Origin: Pseudomonadota bacterium
GTDB lineage: Bacteria; Desulfobacterota; Binatia; Binatales; Binataceae
Assembly: GCA_021323945.1 (NCBI GenBank)
Contig: JAJPKA010000017.1
Location: forward strand, 95,990 to 159,989
Direction of reading: 5' to 3'
DNA: 64,000 nucleotides
Under the pieces are notes generated by a model that was given only the letters and a program-made list of their open reading frames with translations, made no database searches and was not told the DNA's origin. A program made the translations under genes and the position numbers. This document shows positions 18,277 to 26,355 of this stretch, piece by piece (the stretch's first letter is position 1; the number at the start of each line of letters is the position of its first letter).

Positions 18277-18304
18277 GCCGAGCCTCATGTCCATGAGACT
18301 CGGC
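18277..18304 (-). other. Strong intergenic hairpin between CoA-transferase genes
   Basis: On the minus strand GCCGAG-T-CTCAT pairs with ATGAG-G-CTCGGC around a four-base GGAC loop, a 12-pair stem including one G-U wobble that becomes an A-C mismatch on the plus strand. This asymmetry suggests an RNA structure on the minus-strand transcript. There is no T-tract after it. It may tune expression between the two genes or protect an mRNA end. Confidence 0.45.
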
Positions 18305-18357
18305 GCAAAAACGATTCTCTGGCTGCTTTATTTCAATCAAAGCTCCCCTCACTCGAG

Positions 18358-19578
18358 TTAGATAACCCCGGCGTTGCGCAGTTCGCGGAATCGCTGCTGA
18401 CTGAGCCCTAGCTCAGCGCAGAAAATCTCTTCATTGTGTTCGCCCAAGCGAGGAGCGGGTCGGCGTATAGCCCAGAATGATTTGCCATATTGCGATGGCA
18501 TCCCCGGGACACGCATCTTGCCGACACCAGGTTGATGGACGTCGACGAAGAAATTTCGTTGACGCAGATGTTCGCTCTCATAAAGGCTGCGCATGGTGTT
18601 GATGGGCGCAAACGGCACACGATGCTCCTGCGCGACGCGATATAAATCCTGAACCTTCCATCCCGCGAGCCATTCCGCCATCAGAGCTTTTAACGCATCC
18701 ATGTTCTGTGCGCGGGATAATCGGTCCTTAAACAGCTCTTCACGGGCCCACTCTGGATTGCCCATCAAATCCACCAAGCGCTGCCATTGGTCTTCTTCGA
18801 CCGCCAGCACGAAGATCTGTCCATCTGCGCAGTCCGCGATAAACCACGGGCCGAGGGCCCGACTCCCCAGGCGTGAAGTCTCCCGGCCTGCATAAGTGTA
18901 GTGCATCAGGTTCATCTCGAGCATCGCGGCCACTGCCTCCTGCTCTGAGATCTCGATCACCTGGCCAGTGTCGCTCGATTTCAGCCGATGAAAATATGCG
19001 GCCAGAACGGTCAACGCCGCATGAACGCCACCCTGAAAATCACATTGGCTGCCAAAGCATTTCAATGGCGGTAGGTCAGGGTAGGGCGACGCTCCGGGAC
19101 TCAGGAACGCCCATCCTGAGGCATTCGAGGCGGTCAGCTCGTAAGCTTTGTAAGAAGCGTACCGGCCGCTTCCGCCGAAAACTGAAATGGCTGCTATGAC
19201 CAGGCGCGGATGGCGCGTCTGAAGAGCCGAATTTTCAAGTCCCCATACGCTGCGCTCCGCCGGAGGCACATTGTGTATCAGGACGTCAGCGCGATTCAGC
19301 AGTTCGGACAACAACTGTTGTCCTGCCGCTTGTGTGAGGTCGATCGTTACGCCGCGCTTGTTGGTGTTAAGATAGATGAAGGTGCCACTTTTTTCAGGGT
19401 CCTCTGAGCCGGCGGGGAAAGGACCGCGGCCGCGCGTCAAGTCTCCCTCAGGTGGTTCAACTTTTATGACCTGGGCGCCAAGATCAGCCAGCAATTTAGC
19501 TCCGAATGCGGCCGACACTCCTTGACCGCATTCGACGATCTTAAGTGCTGCAAATGGTGACGATGTGCTGCTTGCCAC
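18358..19578 (-). CDS. CaiB/BaiF-type class III CoA transferase
   Basis: 406 residues. Family marks are LKIVECGQGVSAAFGAKLLADLGAQVIKVEPP, the catalytic Asp180 in FGSQCDFQGG, and the closing helix GLSQQRFRELRNAGVI. GTG 19578 starts one base after the TAG of the acyl-CoA synthetase gene, and AGAGG lies inside that gene's end, so translation is tightly coupled. This arrangement implies CoA activation and transfer of the same or related acids. The sequence is clearly divergent from the neighbour at 16984-18201, so it is not a recent duplicate. Confidence 0.9.
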   Translation of the reverse strand: MASSTSSPFAALKIVECGQGVSAAFGAKLLADLGAQVIKVEPPEGDLTRGRGPFPAGSEDPEKSGTFIYLNTNKRGVTIDLTQAAGQQLLSELLNRADVLIHNVPPAERSVWGLENSALQTRHPRLVIAAISVFGGSGRYASYKAYELTASNASGWAFLSPGASPYPDLPPLKCFGSQCDFQGGVHAALTVLAAYFHRLKSSDTGQVIEISEQEAVAAMLEMNLMHYTYAGRETSRLGSRALGPWFIADCADGQIFVLAVEEDQWQRLVDLMGNPEWAREELFKDRLSRAQNMDALKALMAEWLAGWKVQDLYRVAQEHRVPFAPINTMRSLYESEHLRQRNFFVDVHQPGVGKMRVPGMPSQYGKSFWAIRRPAPRLGEHNEEIFCAELGLSQQRFRELRNAGVI

Positions 19579-19579
19579 G

Positions 19580-21250
19580 CTATGACCTCTTCTGCAGTTC
19601 GCGTTCGCGGAGATCGCGTCGCCTTATCTTCCCGGTGACGGTCATTGGGAACTCGTCGATAAACTCGAACTCACGCGGGTACTCATGCGCAGCCAGCTTT
19701 TGTTTGACGTGTTGCTGAATCTCCTCGATAAGCTTCTGCGACGGTTCGTGACCCGGAAGCAATTTAAGGAATGCCTTGATGCTCTGGCCGCGGCGTTCGT
19801 CAGGAACGCCAATAACGGCACATGACGCGACCGCAGGATGTTCAATGATTTTGGCTTCGACTTCAGCCGGGCCGACCCGGTAACCCGAGGTCTTAATCAC
19901 ATCGTCATTCCGTCCCTGAAAGTAGACATAGCCTTGGTCATCCATATGACCCATATCGCCGGTCAGACACCATTCGCCGGCAAACTTCTCACTCATCGCG
20001 CCAGGATTTCTCCAGTATTCTTTCATCACGACGGGACTATCGCGTCGGATGGCGATCTCACCGGTTTCGCCGGCCCTAACTGGTTGGCCGTCAACCAGAA
20101 TTGCCACCTCATGACCTGGATAAGCCTTTCCCAGCGGTTCCAGTAGCGGCTTTTCCAAGGCGGAACAATTACCAATAAAATAATTGGCCTCGGTTTGGCC
20201 GAAAGCCTGGTTGAATTCGACGCGCAGCTGCTCATCGACCCATCGAGCTAATTCAGGACTGACTGGTTCGGCGCCACTCACCACGCATCGCAATCGGAGG
20301 TTGGGATACTTCTCTCGTGGATTTCTAATTTCGCGAAGGCCTTTGAGCACCGTTGGCGGATAGAGGCCGATGGTGGCGCCGTATTTCTGAACAAGATGAA
20401 GCATTGCGTCCGGATCAAAGCGGGCTTTGCTCCGATAGGCGAGCACCGGCACGCCGTAGGGCCAGATCGCCAAAAGGCCATCCAACAATCCGCCAGCCCA
20501 AGCCCAATCCGCAGGACTATAATAAAGATCGCCGGAACGTAAAAAATTGTAAGAATAATCAATACCGTTGTGGCCCAGGACATAGCGCGCGGCGTGCAGC
20601 ACCCCCTTTGGATCTCCGGTTGTGCCAGAGGTGTACATCAGGAGGGCTGGATCTTCGGCGCTTGTGCTAGACATCGCGAAGTGCTCGGAAGCTTTGGCCA
20701 GAAGTTCGTCGAAGCTACTCCGCTGCAATGGTCGCAGGTCTTCCCCGCGATTGTTGCCGGCAACGATGAGATGTTTTAGGGCAGGAAGTTGGTCCCGGAT
20801 TGGAAAGATTTTCTCGAGACTTTCAGGCTCGAGCATCAGAACCTTTGCCCCGCTGTTGTTGAGGCGATAAAGTAGTGCATCGGAACCAAAGAGCTTGGAG
20901 ATTGGAAGTGCTATCGCACCCAAACGATAGCACGCGATGTGTGCGAGTGCTGTTTCGGGTCGCTGCGGCAGGTGAATCGCGACCACGTCGCCACGCTGCA
21001 CGCCCAAGGCAGAGAGTGCGTTGGCCAAACGGCGGCTCAGCGCCGCGACTTGACCGAACGTGTATTTCTCCATCCGGCCTTCGTCGTCTTCATAAAACAG
21101 CGCCGGCTTATCCCACAGCTCGGTATGACGGTCGATACAGTCGACCGCGATATTGTAATCCGCCGGAATCTGCCAACGATGCCTAACGCGGGCATCAGCG
21201 ATGCTTTTGGCATCTTTGACAGTCTGTTCGCGCAGACCGATTGGAGCCAT
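19580..21250 (-). CDS. Acyl-CoA synthetase, AMP-forming (acetyl/medium-chain type)
   Basis: A 556-residue ANL-superfamily ligase that activates a carboxylic acid with ATP and CoA. Seen in order: the N-terminal ACS-like start (IPADYNIAVDCIDRH), P-loop-like A3 motif YTSGTTGDPKG, A5 motif GQTEAN, A7 TGD, A8 hinge near GRNDDVIKTSGYRVGP, and A10 TGKIRRRDLR with the catalytic lysine. The sequence is closest in style to AcsM-type medium-chain or propionyl synthetases. GGAGGA precedes ATG 21250. It heads the four-gene minus-strand cluster and is divergent from the amidotransferase gene 114 bases away. Confidence 0.92.
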   Translation of the reverse strand: MAPIGLREQTVKDAKSIADARVRHRWQIPADYNIAVDCIDRHTELWDKPALFYEDDEGRMEKYTFGQVAALSRRLANALSALGVQRGDVVAIHLPQRPETALAHIACYRLGAIALPISKLFGSDALLYRLNNSGAKVLMLEPESLEKIFPIRDQLPALKHLIVAGNNRGEDLRPLQRSSFDELLAKASEHFAMSSTSAEDPALLMYTSGTTGDPKGVLHAARYVLGHNGIDYSYNFLRSGDLYYSPADWAWAGGLLDGLLAIWPYGVPVLAYRSKARFDPDAMLHLVQKYGATIGLYPPTVLKGLREIRNPREKYPNLRLRCVVSGAEPVSPELARWVDEQLRVEFNQAFGQTEANYFIGNCSALEKPLLEPLGKAYPGHEVAILVDGQPVRAGETGEIAIRRDSPVVMKEYWRNPGAMSEKFAGEWCLTGDMGHMDDQGYVYFQGRNDDVIKTSGYRVGPAEVEAKIIEHPAVASCAVIGVPDERRGQSIKAFLKLLPGHEPSQKLIEEIQQHVKQKLAAHEYPREFEFIDEFPMTVTGKIRRRDLRERELQKRS

Positions 21251-21364
21251 GATCAGAGTCCTCCACCTTCTTTGATGTTTACCTTACAGCGCGGGTAGTG
21301 TTAAAGCGCGGAATGCGGGAATAAGGATTGCCCCTTCACCAAACGACGGAAAGGAAGTTATGCC

Positions 21365-22072
21365 GTGGGTAAAATTTGGGTCCTGCAGCATCATCCGGTC
21401 GAGGACCTCGGAAGGATCGCTGAGTCGCTCCAGGAGGCCGGGCTTGAGTGGCAATACGTGAGAGTCTTCGCTAACGAGCGGATTCCTCGCCAGATGGAGG
21501 CGGCTGATGGTCTAATCGTTATGGGCGGGCCGGAGAGCGTTTACCAGCTCGACCGTTACCCTCACCTGCGCGACGAAATGCACCTTATCGAGTGTGCCCT
21601 GCGCGACGACAAGCCGATTCTTGGTGTTTGTCTGGGCGCCCAGCTGTTGGCCGCGGTCTTGGGCGGGAAGGTCAGGCGTGCCGAAACTCGCGAAATCGGC
21701 TGGTACCTTGTGCGGCTGACCGATGCGGCGGGCCACGACCGCTTGATGCGAGGGTTGCCTCGCGAGTTTGTTGCAGCTCACTGGCATAGTGACATCTTTG
21801 ATTTGCCCAATGGAGCTACCGCACTCGCGTCCTCGGAAAAGACCGCAGTCCAGGCTTTTCGTTTCGGCGATAAGGCTCATGGCCTGCTGTTTCACGCCGA
21901 GATAACCGAGGACAGGATTCGCAGGTTGGTTGACGAGTTTGCCGAGGATCTAAGACGTGTTGGCGTTGATGGCCACCAATATGTTGCCCAAACACCCGAG
22001 CATATGCCAGCGCTCGCCGAAATCGGTGCCAAAATCTTCAGTCGCTGGGCAGCGACGCTGCGGTCCGTCTGA
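21365..22072 (+). CDS. Class I glutamine amidotransferase-like protein (GMP synthase-type)
   Basis: A 235-residue stand-alone class I GATase domain of the YfeJ/GuaA-like group. The nucleophile is Cys89 in the elbow GVCLGAQLLA, the early oxyanion strand is DGLIVMGGPESVY, and the His-x-Glu pair appears in LLFHAEITEDRI. Such proteins either supply ammonia from glutamine or hydrolyse gamma-glutamyl peptides; no synthetase partner is adjacent. Start is GTG 21365 (an ATG five bases earlier is out of frame) with AAGGAAG upstream. The ArsI-like gene follows 66 bases later on the same strand. Confidence 0.86.
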   Translation: MGKIWVLQHHPVEDLGRIAESLQEAGLEWQYVRVFANERIPRQMEAADGLIVMGGPESVYQLDRYPHLRDEMHLIECALRDDKPILGVCLGAQLLAAVLGGKVRRAETREIGWYLVRLTDAAGHDRLMRGLPREFVAAHWHSDIFDLPNGATALASSEKTAVQAFRFGDKAHGLLFHAEITEDRIRRLVDEFAEDLRRVGVDGHQYVAQTPEHMPALAEIGAKIFSRWAATLRSV

Positions 22073-22138
22073 GCGACGTACCTATGGACTGGGAGCCAGC
22101 CTGCAGGAAGGGGGAAACGAGTCAGCACGGAGGATTCT

Positions 22139-22612
22139 ATGTTGCCACGTGTTCATGTGCATTTGAAGTCGGTTGACCTAGAGGCGGCGCGCGAGTTTTA
22201 TCGCCGATTTCTCGGTATCGAGCCGGTTAAGGATAAGCCGGATCATGTTAAGTTTCTTGTACCATTCGCCCCGCTGAATCTGGTCATTTCTCCAGCACGT
22301 TCTGATCTGGCAGCCCAGCGGAGCGCTGCTGTCAATCATTTGGGAATCGAACTCGCGTCCAGCGCGGCAGTTGAGGAGCATTTGACCCGGGTCAAGCAAC
22401 GAGGCGTCAAGGTCCGAGAACAACTTAATGTGAATTGCTGCTACGCGAACCAATCAAAGTTTTGGGTGATCGATCCCGATGGCGTCGAGTGGGAAGTATA
22501 CCATGTCAACTACGACTTGGCTGAAAAGCACGGCGGCGCCATTGAAAGGCATAAGAACGAGGACTGCTGCGGGGGCGAGGCCGATCGTCCAGTTGCTGGG
22601 CCGCCTGGATGA
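22139..22612 (+). CDS. ArsI/CadI-family vicinal-oxygen-chelate dioxygenase
   Basis: A 157-residue glyoxalase-fold protein closely patterned on ArsI/CadI: N-terminal VHVHLKSVDLEAAREFY, HLGIELASS, and the thiol motif NCCYANQSKFWVIDPDGVEWEVY. In ArsI the CC pair binds trivalent organoarsenicals and a His/His/Glu site holds Fe(II), giving C-As bond cleavage; CadI relatives are cadmium-induced. Here the His residues, the CC pair and the final Glu are all present. A second CC lies near the C-terminus (EDCCGG). GGAGG precedes ATG 22139. No arsR, arsM or arsenic transporter is nearby, so the arsenic role is inference from the family. Confidence 0.85.
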   Translation: MLPRVHVHLKSVDLEAAREFYRRFLGIEPVKDKPDHVKFLVPFAPLNLVISPARSDLAAQRSAAVNHLGIELASSAAVEEHLTRVKQRGVKVREQLNVNCCYANQSKFWVIDPDGVEWEVYHVNYDLAEKHGGAIERHKNEDCCGGEADRPVAGPPG

Positions 22613-23262
22613 ACACGTGGGATCTATTCCAATGCTGTAGGCGGTCGTCCCCCATTGCTCGGCTTCGACAAGCGGGGGCTATACCGGGCACGACAAGGCT
22701 TATCCGCTAAGCGGACCGATTAGCAGCCAGCCATACTGAACCCGCCGGCAACTGTCTGGTCGCGCTATGAGCTTCGGGAGGCGTCGCGTCAGGAGGACAC
22801 GATCCTTTGCTCAAGGGATGACGGCTTTGGCGCGCCGGATTTGATGACGAGACCGCATCGCGGCTGCCGCTTTGAAATGTCGTTGAGTTGGGCGGGATGT
22901 GCTCAAGGCAAGATAAGGTGGCAAACAGCGGGTTGTGACCGGCTCGAGACTTCTAAGCGATCGCTGAAGCCTGACGGCCCTGCTGATCCCCTTGCGGGCA
23001 ACATTTGGCTAGCACGGCTCGGCGAGCTTGCAACCTGAGATAGTTAACGGGCAACATTCCTCTCACGGATGGTTGCCGGCCCTTAGAGACAGTGGCCGGA
23101 CTAACGCCTGAAGCGTGCGAGGCAACGACGCATCTCTCCGATTACAATCTCAACCTCTCTCCCCACTTCTGAGGGTAAGAACCTCACCAGGAAGTCTTTT
23201 TGACCAGCTCTGGCGCTAGCCTATTAAGCTCAATAGGATTTCAGCGCGACGGAGGTTGCCAT
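22613..23262. other. Gene-free interval of about 650 bases
   Basis: There is no convincing gene on either strand. A 65-residue frame (22841-23038) has no ribosome site or recognisable pattern. The last 20 bases hold the GGAGG ribosome site of the next gene. Confidence 0.35.
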
Positions 23263-24477
23263 ATGGCGCAACTCAAGCATGTGTTGGACGGGTATAAAGT
23301 TCTCGACTTTACCCAGGTTTTGGCCGGCCCAACTACGACACGAATGATGGCGGAGATGGGAGCCGAGATTATCAAGGTCGAACTCGCGCCCAACGGTGAC
23401 CCTAGCCGTGCTTTGCCGTTTCTCAGAGATGGCCGCAGTGCCTACTATGTCCAGCAGAATCGCGGCAAGAAGAGCCTGTGTGTCGATATCAAAAACCCGG
23501 TCGGTCTGGAGATCATTAAGGCGCTCATCCCCAAAATGGACGTAATGATCGAAAACTACGCCCCGGGGGTCATCGCGCGGACAGGACTCGATTATCAAAC
23601 CGTCAAGGCGTTGAATCCCAGAATCGTCATGTGCTCGATCTCGAGTCTTGGCCAGGATGGGCCATTGGCTAATCGACCGGGCTACGACACCATCGGGGCG
23701 GCTTATGCCGGGGTGCTCGATATGTGTGGTTATCCCGATCGCGCACCGGTTTTTCCGGCACTCGGCATTGGCGATGTCAGCACCGGCGTCCATGCTCTGG
23801 CCGCGATTACCGCGGCCCTTCTCGGACGCGAGCGTTCTGGTGAGGGGCAATATGTCCAGACATCACTGCTTGACTGCTATTTTGGCTATCACGAACTGAA
23901 CGTGCAGATGCTAAGCGCCAGCGGGGGGACCATGAAGCCGCGCCGGACCGGTGAGCACCATTACATGGTTGCACCCGCTGGGATGTTCAAAGGCAAGCAC
24001 ACTTACCTGCTGATTATCGGGGGTCTCGATCGCCAGTGGCCGTCGATGTGTCATGCGATGGAGCGACCAGATCTGATCGAGGATCCGCGTTTCAACACGC
24101 TCGCAGCCCGCGCGAAAAATAGAGAGGAAGTGATTCAGATCGTGCAGGACTGGGTTGACACGCATGAAGACGAAGAGGTCGAGCGGGCATTGGAAAAGTA
24201 TCGGGTGCCCTTTGCTCCAGCATTGACCGTCGAGCAGGCGATGAATCATCCGCATCTGCGGCAGCGTCGCACGGTTAGAAGCATCCGCGATCGGTTTCTG
24301 GGGGAATTCGAGATTCCGGGTTTTCCGCTCCGCTTTTCCGGGTACGGTGAACTCGAACTGCAAGCACCGACACTTGGCGAACACAACATGCCGATCCTGA
24401 CTGAGTATCTTGGCTATTCGCCGGCGCAGGTCGAGCAGCTGGAGGCAATGGGCGTTCTCAGGCGTGGCCCTCGCTGA
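23263..24477 (+). CDS. CaiB/BaiF-type class III CoA transferase
   Basis: 404 residues. Family features are YKVLDFTQVLAGPTTTRMMAEMGAEIIKVE, the catalytic Asp171 in LGIGDVSTG, the EGQYVQTSLLDC strand and the closing helix YSPAQVEQLEAMGVL. The frame extends 21 residues upstream, but GGAGG at 23251-23255 fixes ATG 23263. It reads toward the P450 gene, 317 bases away. The exact acyl donor and acceptor cannot be deduced. Confidence 0.91.
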   Translation: MAQLKHVLDGYKVLDFTQVLAGPTTTRMMAEMGAEIIKVELAPNGDPSRALPFLRDGRSAYYVQQNRGKKSLCVDIKNPVGLEIIKALIPKMDVMIENYAPGVIARTGLDYQTVKALNPRIVMCSISSLGQDGPLANRPGYDTIGAAYAGVLDMCGYPDRAPVFPALGIGDVSTGVHALAAITAALLGRERSGEGQYVQTSLLDCYFGYHELNVQMLSASGGTMKPRRTGEHHYMVAPAGMFKGKHTYLLIIGGLDRQWPSMCHAMERPDLIEDPRFNTLAARAKNREEVIQIVQDWVDTHEDEEVERALEKYRVPFAPALTVEQAMNHPHLRQRRTVRSIRDRFLGEFEIPGFPLRFSGYGELELQAPTLGEHNMPILTEYLGYSPAQVEQLEAMGVLRRGPR

Positions 24478-24794
24478 GTATCGGACGAGCGTTGTCTGCT
24501 TTCCGCGTCGTCAAGCGACCTACTGACTTTGGCGCCGCTTATCGCCAACTCAATTCAGGGTGGGCGGCGCCGCAATTTAAGCCGTTCAAAAAGCCAGCCA
24601 TTGGGAAATCCCAGGAGTTTTTTCCAACCGCTCTTATCAATTGTTGGGCCTTTACCGCGCCGGTGCGAAAGAGCTTGACGACCGGGAATCAGAAGGTTAA
24701 TTTCCTCGAGAATACTGTTGCATGAAGAAATAATTTAACATTGCAACCATCTTCTCCGTGCATGGTCCGAGTTTAACTCTTCTCGGGGGCACCA
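24478..24794. other. Intergenic region before P450 gene
   Basis: No gene is supported. The DNA just before the P450 start is AT-richer (around 24700-24770) and may hold its promoter, but I see no clear -35/-10 pair. Confidence 0.3.
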
Positions 24795-26039
24795 ATGGAT
24801 TACCGCGAAATCGATGCAGCCTTAACTGATCCTGGGTTCTTCGTTGATCACGATCCTCACCCATTATGGAAGGTTTTGCGCGAAAATGACCCGATTCATT
24901 GGACCGACGATGCTCGCCACGGATTTTGGTCCGTAACACGCTATGAGGACATCGTCACTGTGGTAAGCGAGCCCACGCTGTTCAGTTCGGCGTTTCTCAT
25001 CTCCATTCCCTCATCGGCTGAAATGGAGCGACTGACACCGGTCATGCTGGGCTCAGGAGAAATGATGCTGATGACGGACCCGCCTCTGCATGCTGTCATG
25101 CGCCGGGCGTTCAATCGGCTGATGTTGCCGCGCGCGGTAGGCCGCTACGAAACCCCGGGGCATTTACTGGTCCAGGAGATTTTGGCAGAAGCAGCCTCAC
25201 GGGGCGAATGTGATTTTGTGGTCGATGTTGCGGCGCGGCTGCCGATGGCTTTTATCTGTCAGATCATGGGAATCCCGCGCTCGGATTGGCCGGACATGTT
25301 CAGATGGGGCAATATGGTGGCGGGTAACGACGACCCTGAGTATCAAGTCGAATCAGGCTCGCCTTTGGATACGCGTCAGGAGGGATCGCGCCGCATCGGA
25401 AATTACTGTGTAGCTGCCGCGCTTGAACGTCGTGGCCGCGAAGGTGAGGACTTGCTGACGGTGCTCGGCAATGCGACTATCAATGGTCGGTTGCTGACCA
25501 ATTCCGAGCTTGCTCACAACGGGCTTCTTTATGTAGGCGCAGGACTGGAGACAACGCGAAATGCGATATCAGCAGGTCTCCTGGCCCTCCTGCAGCATCC
25601 CGAGCAGCTCGATCGTTTGCTCGAACATCCCCAGATCATGCCAACGGCGGTGGAAGAAATTCTGCGATGGACTAGCCCGGTAACCCACTTTGCGCGAGTC
25701 GCGACTGCGGACACGGAATTAGGTGGCCGGCGGATCCGTGCTGGCGAGCGGCTGGCTCTGTGGTTCCCTTCGGCCAATCGTGATGAGGCGGTGTTCGAGA
25801 ATCCCTATACCTTTGATGTTGCGCGAACACCCAATGAGCACCTGGCGTTCAGCCGAGGTGAGCACTTCTGTGCGGGCGCACATCTGGCGCGCCTCGAACT
25901 GCGGCTGACGTTGCAGGCACTCATGCCCCGGATAAAGCAGATCGAAGTCATCGGCAAGATCGAACGATTGCGTTCCAACTTCCTCGCCGGCATTAAACAT
26001 ATGCCAGTGCGTTTCAAGAAAACGGAGCTCACTGCCTGA
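24795..26039 (+). CDS. Cytochrome P450
   Basis: A soluble bacterial P450 of 414 residues. The I-helix oxygen-activation motif reads VGAGLETTRNAI, the ExxR pair is EEILR, and the heme loop is FSRGEHFCAGAHLARLE with Cys359 as the thiolate ligand. In that loop the second position of the usual FGxGxHxCxG is Ser. The closing AGIKHMPVRF is typical of CYP families acting on fatty acids, terpenes or sterols (as in mycobacterial CYP125/142-like enzymes). No ferredoxin or reductase gene is adjacent. It precedes the CmcJ/NvfI-type gene on the same strand. Confidence 0.92.
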   Translation: MDYREIDAALTDPGFFVDHDPHPLWKVLRENDPIHWTDDARHGFWSVTRYEDIVTVVSEPTLFSSAFLISIPSSAEMERLTPVMLGSGEMMLMTDPPLHAVMRRAFNRLMLPRAVGRYETPGHLLVQEILAEAASRGECDFVVDVAARLPMAFICQIMGIPRSDWPDMFRWGNMVAGNDDPEYQVESGSPLDTRQEGSRRIGNYCVAAALERRGREGEDLLTVLGNATINGRLLTNSELAHNGLLYVGAGLETTRNAISAGLLALLQHPEQLDRLLEHPQIMPTAVEEILRWTSPVTHFARVATADTELGGRRIRAGERLALWFPSANRDEAVFENPYTFDVARTPNEHLAFSRGEHFCAGAHLARLELRLTLQALMPRIKQIEVIGKIERLRSNFLAGIKHMPVRFKKTELTA

Positions 26040-26355
26040 GCTCACCGGCACCTCCGGCACCGTTGCGCGGCAGGGGCACGCGCAATGGAATCTCGATGGG
26101 TTCCATTCGCAAAGGATGAGCGCCAGCCTGAAACACCCTGCAGAGATGTCTCGCGCCAGCTGCTGGCCTTGAGCATAACCTTCCAGATTGGCTAGCTTAA
26201 GCTCGTGCATGACACGTCACGTTGGCAAGATCGAGTTTTGCTAGTGTCGATTCACTACGTTAGGAAGCGTCGTGGTGGGATTGATCAGCCGACGCAAACC
26301 TTAGGAATATAAGCCCTTGGAAGGGTGGGTTAATTTAACCAGCTAGAGGGACTTT
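26040..26355. other. Intergenic region
   Basis: Spacer between the P450 and the CmcJ/NvfI-type gene. A minus-strand frame covers part of it but mainly shadows the end of the P450 gene. No supported gene or terminator is seen; GAGGGA before 26356 is the next ribosome site. Confidence 0.35.

Noticed and set aside
25719-26210. 163-residue minus-strand frame overlapping the P450 3' end
   Set aside because: Most of it is the antisense shadow of the P450 gene; the upstream part is too short to support a gene.
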